From VFKE01 sp043758025 (GTDB lineage: Bacteria > Verrucomicrobiota > Verrucomicrobiia > Verrucomicrobiales > Verrucomicrobiaceae), in NCBI GenBank assembly GCA_043758025.1, contig JAYVOH010000105.1, forward strand, positions 1 to 14,868: a stretch of DNA of 14,868 nt, read 5' to 3'. Of the stretch, positions 14,254 to 14,868 are shown in pieces (positions within the stretch are counted from its first letter, which is position 1; every line of letters begins with the position of its first letter). A program made the position numbers and the translations under genes. The notes beneath the pieces are model-generated. The model was not told the DNA's origin and searched no databases. It saw only the letters and a list, made by a program, of their open reading frames with translations.

Positions 14254-14868
14254 CTACTGGCAGGCATCGCAGACTTCGCCCGCGTCGTTCTTGCGCTTCT
14301 GCTCAACCAGCCAGCGCTTGTATTCCTCGGGATCGGCACCGCCGGCGGAGCCTGAGGACGGAGCCTCGACTTTGGCAGATTCAGTGGCCTTGGTGATGTT
14401 GCTGGCGCTGGGAGTGCGGAGGTAATACGTTGTCTTCAAGCCCTTCCGCCATGCAGCGCGATACATGTGGCTGAGGCTGCGCATGTCGGTGCTGGCGAAG
14501 AAGAGATTCACGGACTGGCTTTGATCGATCCACTTCTGGCGGCGAGCAGCGGCATCCAGGAGGTAGTTGTAATCAATGCTAAAGGCGGTGGCGTATTTGC
14601 GCTTCAAGTCCGCTGGGATGCCATCAATGCTGCCGACTTCTCCGTCGCGATATTTGAGCTCCTGCCGGATTTCATCTGTCCAGAGTCCGCGTTTCTTGAG
14701 GTCCTTCACGAGGTAAGGATTGAGGACGCAGAAGTTTCCGCTGAGGTTTCCTTTGGCAAAGGAGTTGGTGAAGATCGGCTCGATGCAAGGGCTGCTGCCC
14801 ATGATGTTGCTGATGGTGGCGGTGGGGGCGATGGCCACACAGTTGCTGTTGCGCATGCCGTGCTGGGC
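14254..14868 (-). CDS. nrdA: Ribonucleoside-diphosphate reductase alpha subunit, class I (C-terminal part)
   Basis: The large subunit of ribonucleotide reductase, which reduces NDPs to dNDPs. Only the last 204 codons are in the window, and the reading frame is open to the right edge. Visible marks of the class I alpha chain are MRNSNCVAIAPTATISNI (with the PTA-x2-S substrate-loop pattern), the NFCVLNPYLVKDL segment and FFASTDMRSLSHMY. Then comes the KTTYYLRT segment with the conserved Tyr pair that transfers the radical. A flexible linker rich in Ser, Gly and Ala carries the C-terminal CDACQ, the Cys-x2-Cys pair that re-reduces the active site. The tail is intact. The gene is convergent with the sulfatase pseudogene. 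The small subunit gene is not visible. Confidence 0.95.
   Translation of the reverse strand, partial: AQHGMRNSNCVAIAPTATISNIMGSSPCIEPIFTNSFAKGNLSGNFCVLNPYLVKDLKKRGLWTDEIRQELKYRDGEVGSIDGIPADLKRKYATAFSIDYNYLLDAAARRQKWIDQSQSVNLFFASTDMRSLSHMYRAAWRKGLKTTYYLRTPSASNITKATESAKVEAPSSGSAGGADPEEYKRWLVEQKRKNDAGEVCDACQ

Overview
The window looks like a chromosomal stretch from a Verrucomicrobiota (PVC superphylum) bacterium. The basis is the gene mix: a PVC-style SGNH/heme-protein N-terminus next to a small cytochrome c, a secreted DUF1080 protein, a planctomycete/verrucomicrobial-type sulfatase and a stand-alone AP2-like protein. None of the chosen start codons has a recognisable Shine-Dalgarno sequence. 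This assignment is an inference from gene content, not a database match.

Layout. (1) 1-3019, minus strand: the first 53 codons of an exported SGNH-like protein, then a monoheme cytochrome c. Behind a candidate terminator lies an iron-sulfur maturation cluster transcribed rhodanese-like/DUF1858 -> NifU-like scaffold -> SufT. A 12-copy heptanucleotide array encodes the NifU tail and fills the nifU-sufT gap. The rhodanese-nifU spacer has two crossing pairs of complementary 7-mers. (2) 3080-6153, plus strand: phosphatidylserine synthase (pssA), a GT81-like glycosyltransferase and a fold-type IV PLP enzyme (ADC lyase/aminotransferase-like). (3) 6221-6743: a basic protein with two AP2-like repeats, closed by a strong intrinsic terminator. 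(4) 6820-7488: an exported DUF1080 protein. (5) 7658-12723: a tight four-gene operon of ABC ATPase, ABC-2 permease, GldG-like auxiliary protein and DUF4340 protein. (6) 12767-14151: a sulfatase pseudogene with three independent lesions. (7) 14254-14868, minus strand: the C-terminal part of class I ribonucleotide reductase alpha (nrdA) with its terminator.

How the genes fit together. The Fe-S cluster is a scaffold (NifU), an accessory maturation factor (SufT) and a cysteine-bearing DUF1858 protein whose rhodanese domain lacks the catalytic Cys. The ABC operon matches the GldA/GldF/GldG architecture plus a periplasmic DUF4340 partner built from about four repeats; its substrate is unknown. The other genes are housekeeping (pssA, nrdA) or belong to secreted polymer degradation (DUF1080, the dead sulfatase).

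I saw no CRISPR array, phage, transposase, tRNA or rRNA. The most unusual items are the heptamer array, the AP2 protein, the ABC/GldG/DUF4340 operon, the possible RNA pseudoknot ahead of nifU and the multiply broken sulfatase.
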